From the NCBI RefSeq assembly GCF_031143425.1, contig NW_027150042.1, positions 1 to 64,000 on the forward strand: 64,000 bases of DNA, given 5' to 3'. The DNA is from Pleurodeles waltl (taxonomy: Eukaryota; Chordata; Amphibia; Caudata; Salamandridae). How positions within the stretch are numbered: the stretch's first letter is position 1; every line of letters begins with the position of its first letter. This document shows, piece after piece, positions 63,386 to 64,000 of the stretch. The notes under the pieces were generated by a model, which was not told the DNA's origin, made no database searches, and saw nothing but the letters and a program-made list of their open reading frames with translations. The translations under genes and the position numbers were made by a program.

Positions 63386-63389
63386 TTAA
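63386..63389. other. Candidate TTAA target site at the element's 5' end
   Basis: TTAA follows nine bases after the palindrome cluster, reading CACCCTACCGG then TTAA. piggyBac elements insert at TTAA and duplicate it. If this is the terminus, the inward terminal sequence is CCGGTAGGGTGCC. I could not find TTAA followed by that sequence on the other side of the transposase gene, so the opposite end is unidentified and this call is tentative. Confidence 0.4.
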
Positions 63390-63415
63390 AGATAGGGTAT
63401 ATCTACTTAGGAAGG

Positions 63416-63435
63416 ATATATATATACACACACAA
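63416..63435. repeat. (TA)n(CA)n microsatellite
   Basis: A short alternating run of TA then CA dinucleotides in the sequence between the piggyBac-type element and the next mobile element. Confidence 0.8.
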
Positions 63436-63481
63436 ATGCACGCATGCATACACCCCTACTCTGGCCCACGCAAAGATTGAA

Positions 63482-63539
63482 ACAGGCCAGACATGAAATA
63501 AGGCTAAATGCTTTAGTCCTAGTTTGATGTTTGGCCTGT
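63482..63539. repeat. Inverted repeat with 16-bp arms
   Basis: ACAGGCCAGACATGAA (63,482-63,497) pairs with TTGATGTTTGGCCTGT (63,524-63,539) at 14 of 16 positions, around a 26-base loop. It could be a small foldback element or a hairpin remnant; nothing identifies it further. Confidence 0.55.
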
Positions 63540-63559
63540 CCCGGTTTTTAATTCTTTAA

Positions 63560-64000
63560 GGGCCAGATGTATCATTCTTCTCAATAGCGATTACCAAATT
63601 GTGATTTTTTTGTGAACCGCAATTAAGTAATCGCTATTGGAATTAATGAAACTCCAGGAGTTTCATATAGCGATTCGCAGGGGCTCGCAAATGGGCCTAC
63701 CTCATTAATATTCATGAGGTAGGTCGCAATTTGCGACCCATTGTGAATGGCTACAATCACAGGGATGGTGGCCTGCTGGGCTCAGCAGACCACCATGTCT
63801 GTGATTGCTTTTCAATAAAGCAATCTTTTTTTTTTTTTAATGCAGCCCATTTTCCTTAAAGGAAAACAGGATGTATTTTTTTTTAAAATGCATTTTTTAT
63901 TTTTTTAAGAGTAGGCAGTGGTCCGTGTAGCTACAAATCACACCCTCTTGAAGGTCTGTATCTTCTTTAGGCAACTGGGGAGAGGATGTGGCATAACTGC
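63560..64000. mobile_element. Palindrome-rich MITE-like element, partial (Harbinger-like start)
   Basis: The segment begins GGGCCAGATGTATCA immediately after TAA (63,557-63,559), a plausible three-base target of the Harbinger type. It continues past the right edge, so the far terminus cannot be seen. It is a chain of dyads. 63,583-63,594 pairs perfectly with 63,627-63,638. ATGAAACTCC and GGAGTTTCAT lie at 63,646-63,666. 63,696-63,723 has 10-bp arms around TTAATATT. GGTCGCA/TGCGACC sits at 63,722-63,738, and a long imperfect hairpin spans 63,754-63,807. No coding frame is present, consistent with a non-autonomous element. Family assignment is from memory of salamander repeats and is uncertain. 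Confidence 0.6.

Noticed and set aside
62091..63480. Several 60-147 codon frames in the GC-rich repeat and palindrome region
   Set aside because: They overlap on both strands in low-complexity, hairpin-forming sequence and differ between repeat units. No domain is recognisable.
1..64000. tRNA or rRNA genes
   Set aside because: The A-box-like motif in the satellite has no cloverleaf around it and no proper B-box, and I recognised no ribosomal RNA sequence.

Overview
This is a eukaryotic window dominated by satellite DNA. I see no prokaryotic gene organisation, tRNA, rRNA or CRISPR array. The combination of a very long 383-bp satellite, an intact piggyBac-family transposase gene, dyad-rich GC-rich tandem repeats and a foldback element beginning GGGCCAGATGTATCA suggests a giant, transposon-rich vertebrate genome. 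A salamander is my best guess, most likely a newt such as Pleurodeles. That guess rests on remembered repeat character and was not searched.

Layout. (1) Positions 1 to about 58,254 are one head-to-tail array of a roughly 383-bp monomer, about 152 copies, running off the left edge. Monomers fall into variant types that recur in blocks, giving mixed higher-order periods: an 8-mer present nearly three times at 17.3-26.2 kb, and block copies displaced by 9/10, 13, 15, 18, 20 and 22 monomers. Spacing is almost exactly 383 bp from 6.3 to 34.3 kb. In 0-6.3 kb, 34.3-45.1 kb and parts of 47-52 kb, single-base insertions and deletions are frequent, which looks more like consensus error than biology. 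(2) The right edge at 58.18-58.41 kb is a degenerate monomer with a 116-bp direct duplication. It is followed at 58.49-58.84 kb by one strongly diverged monomer in inverted orientation. (3) 59.06-63.39 kb is best read as one piggyBac-type element on the minus strand: 3' region with a 28-bp minisatellite, an intact 597-codon transposase gene (59,758-61,551), an AT-rich 5' flank with possible splice signals, a GC-rich tandem repeat of hairpin-forming units (62.05-63.01 kb), a run of consecutive palindromes (63.04-63.38 kb) and a TTAA at 63,386. (4) 63.56-64.0 kb is the left part of a palindrome-rich MITE-like element, possibly Harbinger-related, running off the right edge.

The only convincing protein-coding gene is the transposase. 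The 60-146 codon open frames across the satellite are by-products of repetition: 383 is not a multiple of three, stops recur at fixed monomer positions, and nearly every frame has a similar shadow in each monomer. The points of most interest are the block structure of the array, its edge with the inverted relic, and the unusual density of dyad symmetry at the 5' side of the piggyBac element.
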